Assembly: GCA_001724315.1 (NCBI GenBank)
Contig: MEEC01000101.1
Location: 1-9,018, forward strand
Length of the DNA: 9,018 nucleotides
Direction of reading: 5' to 3'
From: Lautropia sp. SCN 70-15
GTDB lineage: Bacteria; Pseudomonadota; Gammaproteobacteria; Burkholderiales; Burkholderiaceae_E
Shown here piece by piece: positions 1-6,282 of the stretch (positions are counted from its first letter, which is position 1; the number at the start of each line of letters is the position of its first letter). Below the pieces are notes generated by a model. The model searched no databases. It saw only the letters and a program-made list of their open reading frames with translations, and was not told where the DNA came from. Position numbers and translations under genes: made by a program.

Positions 1-7
1 GGGCCGC

Positions 8-862
8 TCAGGGCTCGGATCCGGTGGCCAGCGGCCGCGCCGGGTCGGCGCACCACTCGCTCCACGAGCCGGGGTAGAGGAACGAGCCGGCCAGCCCGGC
101 GAGCTCCATGGCAAGGAGGTTGTGGCAGCCGGTCACGCCCGATCCGCACTGGTGGACCACCTGCTGCGGTGCGCGATCGCCCAGCAGCGCCTCGAACTCC
201 TGGCGCAGCACCTCGGCCGGCTTGAATCGGCCGTCGGGCCTCAGGTTCTGCTGGAAGGGCCGGTTGATCGCGCCGGGAATGTGGCCGGCCACCGGATCGA
301 GGGGCTCGGTCTCGCCGCGGTAGCGCTCCGGCGAACGCGCATCGACCAGCAGGCGCTCGCGCGAGGACAGGTTGGCCAGCACCGCGGCGGCGTCGACCGC
401 GCCGGCCAGCGAGGGGCGCTCGCTCAGCTTGCCGGGGGCGGCCGGCGGCTGAGGCGCCGCGCGGGTGACCGGAAAACCGGCCCTGGCCCAGGCGGGCAGG
501 CCGCCGTCGAGCACCGCGACTGCGCGGTGGCCCAGCCAGCGCGCGAGCCACCACAGGCGCACCGCGAACATGCCGCCCTGCGCGTCGTACACGACCAGCT
601 GCTTGTCGTCGGACACGCCGATGGCCTCGAGCCGGCGGCGCATCGACTCCCGGTCGGGCAGCGGGTGCCGGCCGTTGCGGCCGTTCTTCGGCCCGGCCAG
701 GTCGGTGTCCTGGTGCATGAACCAGGCGCGGGGGATGTGGCCCTCTGCGTAGCCGCGCGGGCCCGCGGTGGAGTCCAGCAGGTCGTGCCGGCAGTCGACG
801 ATCACGCAGTCGTCGAGGCTGGTGGCGAGGGTTTCGGCGTCGATCAGCGTGGTGTGGATCAT
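8..862 (-). CDS. sseA: Two-domain sulfurtransferase, SseA / 3-mercaptopyruvate sulfurtransferase type
   Basis: This 284-residue protein has two tandem rhodanese domains (about 8-128 and 155-280), the usual length for the family (E. coli SseA is about 281). Such enzymes move a sulfane sulfur from 3-mercaptopyruvate or thiosulfate to a thiol or cyanide through a cysteine persulfide, usually in the cytoplasm. The C-terminal active-site loop reads CGSGVTG with the likely catalytic Cys at 239. This is the loop of mercaptopyruvate sulfurtransferases, not the CRKGVT loop of classical rhodanese. The N-terminal domain has no catalytic Cys, as expected. Arg180 in ERYRGETEP matches a conserved substrate-binding Arg, but the second Arg, expected nine residues on, is Asp189, so the donor is uncertain. 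The ATG at 860-862 overlaps the TGA of the upstream transporter gene (ATGA), so translation is probably coupled. A longer reading frame extends far upstream of this ATG but lies across the transporter gene, so I rejected it. Family certain; exact substrate not. Confidence 0.92.
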   Translation of the reverse strand: MIHTTLIDAETLATSLDDCVIVDCRHDLLDSTAGPRGYAEGHIPRAWFMHQDTDLAGPKNGRNGRHPLPDRESMRRRLEAIGVSDDKQLVVYDAQGGMFAVRLWWLARWLGHRAVAVLDGGLPAWARAGFPVTRAAPQPPAAPGKLSERPSLAGAVDAAAVLANLSSRERLLVDARSPERYRGETEPLDPVAGHIPGAINRPFQQNLRPDGRFKPAEVLRQEFEALLGDRAPQQVVHQCGSGVTGCHNLLAMELAGLAGSFLYPGSWSEWCADPARPLATGSEP

Positions 863-1767
863 CGTGGCGACCTGGCCAGGGGTTCGATCGAGGGAGAGGG
901 GGTGCGGGCAGGCGTCTGCGGCACCAGCGAGGCGCCGACGCCGCTGGCCACGATCAGCGCGATGCCGGCCAGTTCCAGCAGGTCGTGCGACTCGCCGAAC
1001 AGGATCCAGCCGGCCATCGTGGCGAAGACCACGCCGCTGTACTGCAGGTTCGCGGCGAGCAGGGTGCGGCCGCGTCCGAACGCGCGGGTCATGCACAGCT
1101 GGCCGATGGCCGCCAGCACGCCGATCGCGAGCAGGGCCGGCAGGTCTGCGGGCGACACCGGGCTCCAGCCGTCGAACGCGGTGGCGGCGAGCGCGGCCAG
1201 CAGGCAGTTGACCACCGAGAACCAGAACACGGTTCGCCATTCGGGCTCGCCGGCCCGGCCCAGCGCGCGCACCTGCAGGTAGGCGACCGCGGTGAGCAGG
1301 GCGCCGAGCAGGCCGATCGCGAACGCGAGCTCCTGTCCCTGGCCGATGGACGGGCGCAGGATCAGCAGCACGCCGGCGAAGCTGGCCGCCATCGCGAAGT
1401 AGAGCAGCCCGCGCGAGGGCTGGCGATCGCCTCGCCACCAGGCGGCGGCGGCCACCGCCAGCGCGATGAAGATCGGCGAGGTGTAGTTCAGCGTGAACGC
1501 GGTGCCCATCGACAGCGGGCCCAGCGTGTAGAACCAGCAGAACATCGCCAGCGTGCCGACGACCGAGCGCGAGGCGTGCATCCGGAACCGGCCGGAGGCC
1601 GGCGAGATCCGGTGCCAGCGCAGGAAGGCGGCCATCAGCAGGATGCCCACCACGCCGCGCCAGAAGACCAGCTCGAAGGCGCCGAAGGAAGACGCCGCGA
1701 GCAGCTTGATCACCGCCCCCATCAGCGTGAAGGCGAGCGCCCCGGCGATCATCCAGAGCGCCTGCAT
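859..1767 (-). CDS. DMT-superfamily transporter with two EamA domains
   Basis: A 302-residue inner-membrane protein made almost entirely of hydrophobic helices. The pattern fits ten membrane segments in two EamA repeats (about 5-138 and 148-282), the usual size of the drug/metabolite transporter superfamily. Visible family marks are the FWRG turn near residue 35, the LNYTSPIF helix at 93-100 in repeat 1, and the FGE ending at 259 in repeat 2. A polar, proline-rich tail of about 20 residues closes the protein. Members export or import amino acids, nucleosides, S-adenosylmethionine or other metabolites, and substrates cannot be read from sequence. The gene starts 12 bases after the stop of the oxygenase gene, with only a weak ribosome site (ACGGGCAG), and its TGA overlaps the start of the sulfurtransferase gene. 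The operon suggests it moves a substrate or product linked to those two enzymes, but that is inference. Confidence 0.9.
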   Translation of the reverse strand: MQALWMIAGALAFTLMGAVIKLLAASSFGAFELVFWRGVVGILLMAAFLRWHRISPASGRFRMHASRSVVGTLAMFCWFYTLGPLSMGTAFTLNYTSPIFIALAVAAAAWWRGDRQPSRGLLYFAMAASFAGVLLILRPSIGQGQELAFAIGLLGALLTAVAYLQVRALGRAGEPEWRTVFWFSVVNCLLAALAATAFDGWSPVSPADLPALLAIGVLAAIGQLCMTRAFGRGRTLLAANLQYSGVVFATMAGWILFGESHDLLELAGIALIVASGVGASLVPQTPARTPSPSIEPLARSPR

Positions 1768-1779
1768 CAGCGCTGCCCG

Positions 1780-2886
1780 TCAGTCACCGACCGACCCGAG
1801 TTCGCGGCGCAGGAACTCGTGGAAGTGCTGCATGCCGTCTTCCATCGGGCTCTGGTAGGGGCCGGCCTGGTTCTCGCCGCGATCGAGCAGCGCCCGGCGG
1901 CCGGCGTCCATGCGAAGCGCGATCTCGTCGTCCTCGACCGCGGTCTCCATGTAGGCCGCGCGCTCGGCCTCGACGAACTCCCGCTCGAACAGGACGATCT
2001 CTTCCGGATAGTAGAACTCCACGATGTTGGTCGTGTGCTGCACGCCGCGCGGGATCAGTGTGGACACGACCAGCACGTGCGGGTACCACTCGACCATCAC
2101 GTTCGGGAAGTAGGTCATCCAGATCGCGCCGTGCTTCGGCATCTCGCCGCGATTGAACTTCAGCAGTTGTTCGTGCCAGCGCTTGTAGGCGGGCGAGCCG
2201 GGCCGCTTCAGCGCGTCGGCGATGCCGACCGTCTGCACCGAGTACCAGTCGCCGAACTCCCAGCGCAGGTCCTCGCAGGTCACGAAGTGGCCCAGCCCCG
2301 GGTGGAAGGGCGCCACGTGGTAGTCCTCGAGGTAGACCTCGATGAAGGTCTTCCAGTTGTAGGCGCACTCGTGGACCTCGACGTGGTCGAGCATGTAGCC
2401 CGAGAAGTCGAACTCCTGGCGAACGCCCAGCCTGGCCAGGTCCTTTGCGACGTCGCGCGGGCCTTCGAACAGCAGGCCCTGCCAGTTCTGCAGGGGCGTG
2501 CGGCCGAGGTTCAGGCAGGGCTGCTCCTCGAAGTGCGGCGCGCCGAGCAGCTCGCCCTTCAGGTCGTAGGTCCAGCGGTGCAGCGGGCAGACGATGTTGC
2601 CGGTGTTGCCGCGGCCCTTGAGCATGATCGCCTGCCGATGGCGGCAGACGTTGGACAGCAGCTCGATGCCGGATTCGCTGCGAACGAGCACGCGCCCGCC
2701 GCGTTCGGCCTCGAGCGCATGGTAGTCGCCGGCCTCGGGCACCATCAGCGAGTGGCCGACGTAGCCGGGGCCCTTTCGGAAGAGCGTTTCGATCTCGCGC
2801 TGGAACAGCGCCTCGTCGAAATAGGCAGAAACGGGAAGCTGCGTGCGCGAGGGGGTGAGGTACTCACGACGACCCAGATCCGACAT
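1780..2886 (-). CDS. Rieske non-heme iron oxygenase, alpha (catalytic) subunit
   Basis: A 368-residue soluble oxygenase component with the two domains of ring-hydroxylating oxygenases. The N-terminal Rieske domain binds a [2Fe-2S] cluster through C81-x-H83, sixteen residues, then C100-x2-H103. The C-terminal catalytic domain carries the mononuclear iron motif after NWKTF: E187-D-Y-H190-x4-H195, with a likely third ligand at D319 (or D320) in VEDDE. The C-terminal segment around 343-356 (GPYQSPMEDGMQHFHE) resembles monooxygenases acting on quaternary amines and related substrates more than naphthalene-type dioxygenases. The bridging position three residues before H190 is Glu, as in CntA/GbcA-type enzymes, although D188 is adjacent. 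No reductase, ferredoxin or beta subunit gene is in the window, so electrons must come from elsewhere. I chose the ATG at 2884-2886 because GGAGGG lies five bases upstream; a longer frame adds 37 proline-rich residues without family similarity. It is first in an operon with the transporter and sulfurtransferase. Substrate unknown. Confidence 0.9.
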   Translation of the reverse strand: MSDLGRREYLTPSRTQLPVSAYFDEALFQREIETLFRKGPGYVGHSLMVPEAGDYHALEAERGGRVLVRSESGIELLSNVCRHRQAIMLKGRGNTGNIVCPLHRWTYDLKGELLGAPHFEEQPCLNLGRTPLQNWQGLLFEGPRDVAKDLARLGVRQEFDFSGYMLDHVEVHECAYNWKTFIEVYLEDYHVAPFHPGLGHFVTCEDLRWEFGDWYSVQTVGIADALKRPGSPAYKRWHEQLLKFNRGEMPKHGAIWMTYFPNVMVEWYPHVLVVSTLIPRGVQHTTNIVEFYYPEEIVLFEREFVEAERAAYMETAVEDDEIALRMDAGRRALLDRGENQAGPYQSPMEDGMQHFHEFLRRELGSVGD

Positions 2887-2891
2887 CCTGA

Positions 2892-2897
2892 CCCTCC
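2892..2897 (-). promoter_or_regulatory. Strong ribosome binding site of the Rieske oxygenase gene
   Basis: On the minus strand the sequence reads GGAGGG, five bases before the ATG at 2886. It is a near-perfect Shine-Dalgarno match and decides the start over the in-frame codon 37 residues upstream. Confidence 0.8.
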
Positions 2898-2924
2898 AGT
2901 TCAAAAAGTCGAAGGACGGAACCA

Positions 2925-2940
2925 AGCCCGGCCGCGGGCT
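2925..2940. repeat. Short hairpin-forming dyad in the leader of the oxygenase operon
   Basis: AGCCCG (2925-2930) and CGGGCT (2935-2940) are exact reverse complements separated by four bases. The dyad lies about 40 bases upstream of the oxygenase start codon. It could be an operator half-site pair or a leader hairpin. Six-base dyads are common by chance in sequence this GC-rich, so function is not shown. Confidence 0.35.
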
Positions 2941-2949
2941 GGACGCAGG

Positions 2950-3032
2950 ACCCGGGAAACGGGGTCCGGGCGCGGCCGACAAAAGGCAAAAGGACAAAGG
3001 GCGAAAGGATACCCCGTTTGGGGAACCCGGGT
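2950..3032. repeat. Imperfect inverted repeat across the divergent promoter region
   Basis: The left arm at 2950-2965 is ACCCGGGAAACGGGGT. The right arm at 3011-3032, read on the opposite strand, has the same 7 bases (ACCCGGG) and the same 9 bases (AAACGGGGT) with six extra bases between them. The arms are about 45 bases apart and enclose the A/G-rich repeat. The right arm ends at the candidate -10 box of the xseB operon. A pair of regulator sites or a cruciform-prone element is possible, but this is inference. Confidence 0.45.
2981..3008 (+). repeat. Degenerate 7-base tandem repeat, A/G-rich, four copies
   Basis: The plus strand reads AAAAGGC, AAAAGGA, CAAAGGG, CGAAAGG in direct succession. 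It is a sharp, purine-rich, AT-richer island in very GC-rich DNA, located between the two divergent operons and just upstream of the candidate xseB promoter. It could help DNA melting or bending, act as an upstream element, or be a remnant of replication slippage. Confidence 0.5.
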
Positions 3033-3037
3033 AAAAT
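3032..3037 (+). promoter_or_regulatory. Candidate -10 box for the xseB-ispA-dxs operon
   Basis: TAAAAT matches the sigma-70 consensus TATAAT at five of six positions and lies 37 bases upstream of the chosen xseB ATG. No good -35 box is found 16-18 bases further upstream, so the promoter may be weak or need an activator. Transcription would start near 3044. That would leave the alternative TTG start at 3018 outside the transcript, which supports the ATG at 3075. Confidence 0.4.
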
Positions 3038-3074
3038 CAAGGCTTTGCCGAATCGCGCGCAGGATCGTCCTCCG

Positions 3075-3383
3075 ATGGCCCGTTCCAACAGTCCCGATGC
3101 GGGACGCACCGCCGCCGACGCTGCCGGCGGCAACCCGGATGCCTTGCCCGGTGCATCCGCCACGCCAGATCGCTTCGAATCCGCGCTGAGCGAGCTCGAG
3201 GGCATCGTCCAGCAGATGGAAGCCGGTTCCCTGAGTCTCGAGCAGTCGCTCGCGGCTTACCGCCGCGGCGCGGAACTCGTGGGGACCGCCCGCAAGGCGC
3301 TGGCCGAGGTCGAGCAGCAGGTTCGTATTCTGGAAGCCGACGTCCTCCGGCCCTTTGACGCCGGTCAGGACGAAGAAGCGTGA
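3075..3383 (+). CDS. xseB: Exodeoxyribonuclease VII small subunit
   Basis: XseB is the small helical subunit of exonuclease VII. Several copies bind each XseA large subunit, and the complex degrades single-stranded DNA to oligonucleotides in the cytoplasm. The family core runs from about residue 33 to 90: RFESALSELEGIVQQMEAG, then LSLEQSLAAYRRGAEL and the heptad-like KALAEVEQQVRIL, which fit the two long helices of the family. At 102 residues it is longer than E. coli XseB (80 residues) because of a leading segment of about 30 residues rich in Ala, Pro, Gly and Asp that is probably disordered. The ATG at 3075 has AGGA ten bases upstream; an in-frame TTG at 3018 would add 19 residues and is less likely. 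The stop codon overlaps the GTG of ispA (GTGA). The xseB-ispA-dxs order is well known in proteobacteria. The large subunit xseA is not in the window. Confidence 0.93.
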   Translation: MARSNSPDAGRTAADAAGGNPDALPGASATPDRFESALSELEGIVQQMEAGSLSLEQSLAAYRRGAELVGTARKALAEVEQQVRILEADVLRPFDAGQDEEA

Positions 3384-4357
3384 GCCGGGTTTCCGACGAG
3401 ACCGGCGCCGGCACGGCGCCCCGGGCGCCTGCCGTGATCTCCTTCGCCGACTGGATGAGCGGCCATGCCGCCCGCATCGAGCGCGCGCTCGAGACCGCGT
3501 TGCCGGCAGCCGACGAGCACCCGGTTCCCCTGCACGACGCGATGCGTTACGCGGTGCTGGGCGGCGGCAAGCGGATCCGCCCGCTGCTGGTCCTGGCGGC
3601 CGGCGAGGCGGTCGGCGCGCCGCAGGCGGCGCTGGTCGCGGCGGGCTGCGCGGTCGAGATGATCCACGCCTATTCGCTGGTCCACGACGACCTGCCCTGC
3701 ATGGACGACGACGTCCTCAGGCGGGGCCGCCCCACGGTGCACGTGGTCTGGGGCGAGGCGCTGGCGATGCTGGTCGGCGACGCGCTGCAGGCGATGGCCT
3801 TCGAAGTGCTGGCCGGCGTCGACCGCCCGGCGGCCGCCCGGATGGTGGCCGAACTGGCCGCCGCGGCCGGTTCGCGCGGCATGGCCGGCGGCCAGGCGAT
3901 CGACCTGGCCGCGGTCGGCGGGCCCATGACCCAGGCCGCGCTCGAGGACATGCACCGCCGCAAGACCGGCGCGCTGCTGCGCGCCTCGGTGAGGCTGGGC
4001 GCGATGTGCGGCGACGCGCCGGCAGCGGCCTCGGCGCGCCCCGGCGCCGACGACACGCATTCGCGTCTCGACGACGCGCGCGCGCGTCTCGACCAGTATG
4101 CCGAGGCGATCGGGCTGGCCTTCCAGGTGGTGGACGACATTCTCGACGTGGAGGGCGATGCCGCCACGCTCGGCAAGACCGCAGGCAAGGATGCCGACAG
4201 CAACAAGCCGACCTACGTTTCGGTGCTGGGCCTGGCTGAATCCAAGCGCATGGCCGCCGACCTGCATGCCTCGGCGCTGTCGGCGATCGCCCCGCTGGGC
4301 GAGGCCGGCCGCAGGCTGCGCGAGCTTGCCGACCTGATCGTTCTGAGGCGCTCATGA
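3380..4357 (+). CDS. ispA: Farnesyl diphosphate synthase (short-chain polyprenyl synthase)
   Basis: IspA condenses isopentenyl diphosphate with dimethylallyl and then geranyl diphosphate to give farnesyl diphosphate, the precursor of quinone side chains and undecaprenyl carriers. The 325-residue cytoplasmic enzyme shows GGGKRIRP (61-68), the first aspartate-rich motif DDLPCMD (103-109) with the two-residue insertion of bacterial type II enzymes, GGQAIDL (170-176), KTGALLRA (195-202), and the second motif DDILD (252-256). These Asp residues bind Mg2+ and diphosphate. HAYSL before the first motif matches E. coli IspA and fits a C15 product. It is about 25 residues longer than E. coli IspA: a longer N-terminus and a loop insertion near 211-232. 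The start is a GTG overlapping the xseB stop, with AGGA nine bases upstream; the next ATG (residue 26) would give a shorter form. The stop overlaps the dxs start (ATGA), so all three genes are probably co-translated. Confidence 0.95.
   Translation: MSRVSDETGAGTAPRAPAVISFADWMSGHAARIERALETALPAADEHPVPLHDAMRYAVLGGGKRIRPLLVLAAGEAVGAPQAALVAAGCAVEMIHAYSLVHDDLPCMDDDVLRRGRPTVHVVWGEALAMLVGDALQAMAFEVLAGVDRPAAARMVAELAAAAGSRGMAGGQAIDLAAVGGPMTQAALEDMHRRKTGALLRASVRLGAMCGDAPAAASARPGADDTHSRLDDARARLDQYAEAIGLAFQVVDDILDVEGDAATLGKTAGKDADSNKPTYVSVLGLAESKRMAADLHASALSAIAPLGEAGRRLRELADLIVLRRS
4062..4093 (+). repeat. 11-base direct repeat and (CG)6 palindrome inside ispA
   Basis: CGCGTCTCGAC occurs at 4062-4072 and again at 4083-4093, offset by 21 bases (seven codons), giving the repeated peptide RLD within SRLDDARARLDQ. 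Between and partly within the copies is a perfect palindrome, GACGCGCGCGCGCGTC at 4073-4088, with an uninterrupted CG alternation. The repeat lies at the edge of the loop that is longer than in E. coli IspA, so slippage may have created part of the insertion. Confidence 0.6.
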
Positions 4358-6267
4358 CCGACATGTCCGACGCGAACCGCGAGACGGCGCCGCACGGCAC
4401 GACCTGGCCGCTGCTGGCCACCGTCGACGATCCTGCCACCCTGCGCGCCATCGATCGCGCGCGGCTGCCCCAGCTCGCCGCCGAGCTGCGCGACTTCGTC
4501 CTGCAGTCGGTCTCGCGCACCGGCGGCCACCTGTCGTCGAATCTCGGCACGGTCGAGCTCACGATCGCGCTGCACTACGTGTTCGACACGCCGCGCGACC
4601 GCCTGATCTGGGACGTGGGCCACCAGAGCTACCCGCACAAGATCCTGACCGGCCGGCGCGAGCGCATGTCCACGCTGCGCCAGCTGGGCGGCATCTCGGG
4701 CTTCCCGAAGCGCAGCGAGAGCGAGCACGACGCCTTCGGCACCGCGCATTCCTCCACCTCGATCTCGGCCGCGCTCGGCATGGCCGTGGCCTCGCGCAAC
4801 AAGGGCGAGAACGAAGGGCCGAACCGCCGCCGCCACGTGGCGGTGATCGGCGACGGCGCGATGACCGCCGGCATGGCCTTCGAGGCGCTCAACAACGCCG
4901 GTGTCACGCCGGACATCGACCTGCTCGTGATCCTCAACGACAACGACATGTCGATCTCGCCGCCGGTGGGGGCGCTCAACCGCTACCTGGCCCGGCTTCT
5001 CTCGGGGCGCTTCTACTCCAAGGCCCGCGACCTGGGCCGCGCGGTGCTGCAGAACGTGCCGCCGCTCTTCGAGCTCGCCAAGCGCCTCGAGGAGCATGCC
5101 AAGGGCATGGTGGTGCCCGGCACGCTGTTCGAGGAATTCGGCTTCAACTACGTGGGCCCGATCGACGGCCACGACCTCGACAGCCTGATCCCCACGCTGC
5201 AGAACCTGCGCGAGCTGCGCGGCCCCCAGTTCCTGCACGTCGTCACCCGCAAGGGACAGGGCTACAAGCTGGCCGAGGCCGACCCCGTGCTCTATCACGG
5301 CCCGGGCCGCTTCGATCCGGGGCAGGGCATCGTCAAGTCGACCAAGCCCTCGCGGCCCACCTACACGCAGGTGTTCTCGGACTGGGTCTGCGATATGGCC
5401 GAGGCCGACGAGCGGCTGGTGGCCATCACGCCGGCCATGCGCGAGGGCTCGGGGCTGGTGGAGTTCGAGAAGCGCTTTCCGCGGCGCTACTTCGACGTGG
5501 GCATCGCCGAGCAGCACGCGGTGACCTTCGCCGCCGGCATCGCCTGCGAGGGGCTCAAGCCGGTGGTCGCGATCTACAGCACCTTCCTGCAGCGCGGCTA
5601 CGACCAGCTGATCCACGACGTGGCCTTGCAGAACCTGCCGGTCATGTTCGCGCTCGATCGCGCCGGGCTGGTGGGGGCCGACGGCGCCACCCACGCGGGC
5701 GCCTACGACTTTGCCTACCTGCGCTGCGTGCCCAACCTGGTGGTCTACGCGCCGTCCGACGAGAACGAGTGCCGGCAGATGCTCTACAGCGCGTTCCGGC
5801 ACGACGGCCCGGCGGCGGTGCGTTACCCGCGCGGGGCGGGCACTGGTGCGCCAGTCGAGAAGGCCTTCACCGAGATTCCGCTCGGCAAGGCAGAGGTCCG
5901 CCGGCAGGGCCGGCGGATCGCGATCCTCGCCTTCGGCACGATGCTCGCGCCGGCGCTGGCCGCCGGCGAGGCGCTCGACGCTACCGTGGTCAACATGCGC
6001 TTCGTGAAGCCGGTCGATGCCGACCTGCTGGCCGAGCTGGCTGCCACGCACGAGGCCTTCGTGACGGTGGAAGAGCACGTGGTCATGGGCGGCGCCGGCA
6101 GCGCGGTCGCCGAGGCGATGGCCGCGCGGCGCCTCGTGCTGCCGCTGCTGCAGCTGGGCCTGCCCGACCGCTTCATCGACCACGGCGAGCAGGCGCAACT
6201 GCTGCGGCTCGAGGGGCTGGACGGCGCCGGGATCGAGCGCTCGGTGCGCGAACGCTTCGGGGAGTGA
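4354..6267 (+). CDS. dxs: 1-deoxy-D-xylulose-5-phosphate synthase
   Basis: Dxs joins pyruvate and glyceraldehyde 3-phosphate with loss of CO2 to make DXP, the first and usually flux-controlling step of the MEP isoprenoid pathway, and also a precursor of thiamine and pyridoxal phosphate. The protein has 637 residues, slightly above E. coli Dxs (620) because of a longer N-terminus. The thiamine diphosphate and Mg2+ site is seen in GDGAMTAG (166-173) followed by NDND (195-198). His59 in RTGGHLSSNLG, WDVGHQSYPHKILTGR (86-101), and GIAEQHAVTFAAG with the likely cofactor-activating Glu386 complete the core. GADGATHAG (441-449) is also characteristic. Three domains follow the usual order: N-terminal TPP domain, pyrimidine-binding domain from about 335, and C-terminal transketolase-like domain from about 515. 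The ATG overlaps the ispA stop, with GAGG five bases upstream. Only 15 bases separate its stop from that of the converging SDR gene. Confidence 0.97.
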   Translation: MTDMSDANRETAPHGTTWPLLATVDDPATLRAIDRARLPQLAAELRDFVLQSVSRTGGHLSSNLGTVELTIALHYVFDTPRDRLIWDVGHQSYPHKILTGRRERMSTLRQLGGISGFPKRSESEHDAFGTAHSSTSISAALGMAVASRNKGENEGPNRRRHVAVIGDGAMTAGMAFEALNNAGVTPDIDLLVILNDNDMSISPPVGALNRYLARLLSGRFYSKARDLGRAVLQNVPPLFELAKRLEEHAKGMVVPGTLFEEFGFNYVGPIDGHDLDSLIPTLQNLRELRGPQFLHVVTRKGQGYKLAEADPVLYHGPGRFDPGQGIVKSTKPSRPTYTQVFSDWVCDMAEADERLVAITPAMREGSGLVEFEKRFPRRYFDVGIAEQHAVTFAAGIACEGLKPVVAIYSTFLQRGYDQLIHDVALQNLPVMFALDRAGLVGADGATHAGAYDFAYLRCVPNLVVYAPSDENECRQMLYSAFRHDGPAAVRYPRGAGTGAPVEKAFTEIPLGKAEVRRQGRRIAILAFGTMLAPALAAGEALDATVVNMRFVKPVDADLLAELAATHEAFVTVEEHVVMGGAGSAVAEAMAARRLVLPLLQLGLPDRFIDHGEQAQLLRLEGLDGAGIERSVRERFGE

Positions 6268-6282
6268 GCAGCCCTCGGACCC

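Noticed and set aside
863..1438. N-terminal extension of the sulfurtransferase frame by about 192 codons
   Set aside because: The extension overlaps the transporter gene in another frame, is Arg/Ala/Pro-rich and unlike any rhodanese; the ATG at 862 gives the normal family length.
2887..2997. A 37-residue N-terminal extension of the Rieske oxygenase
   Set aside because: It is proline-rich without family likeness and would bypass the strong GGAGGG site that serves the ATG at 2886.
3011..3031. Possible intrinsic terminator formed by CCCC-GTTT-GGGG and nearby GC bases
   Set aside because: The stem is only four bases, no T-run follows, and it lies upstream of xseB where a promoter, not a terminator, is expected.
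985..3189. A 734-codon open frame on the plus strand, antisense to the transporter and oxygenase genes
   Set aside because: It is rich in Arg, Ala, His, Gln and Gly, has no recognisable domain, and lies exactly opposite well-supported genes. Long antisense frames are expected where third codon positions are nearly all G or C.
4213..6198. A 661-codon minus-strand frame opposite ispA and dxs
   Set aside because: It mirrors the dxs coding frame and has no motif of its own, while dxs matches its family over its full length.
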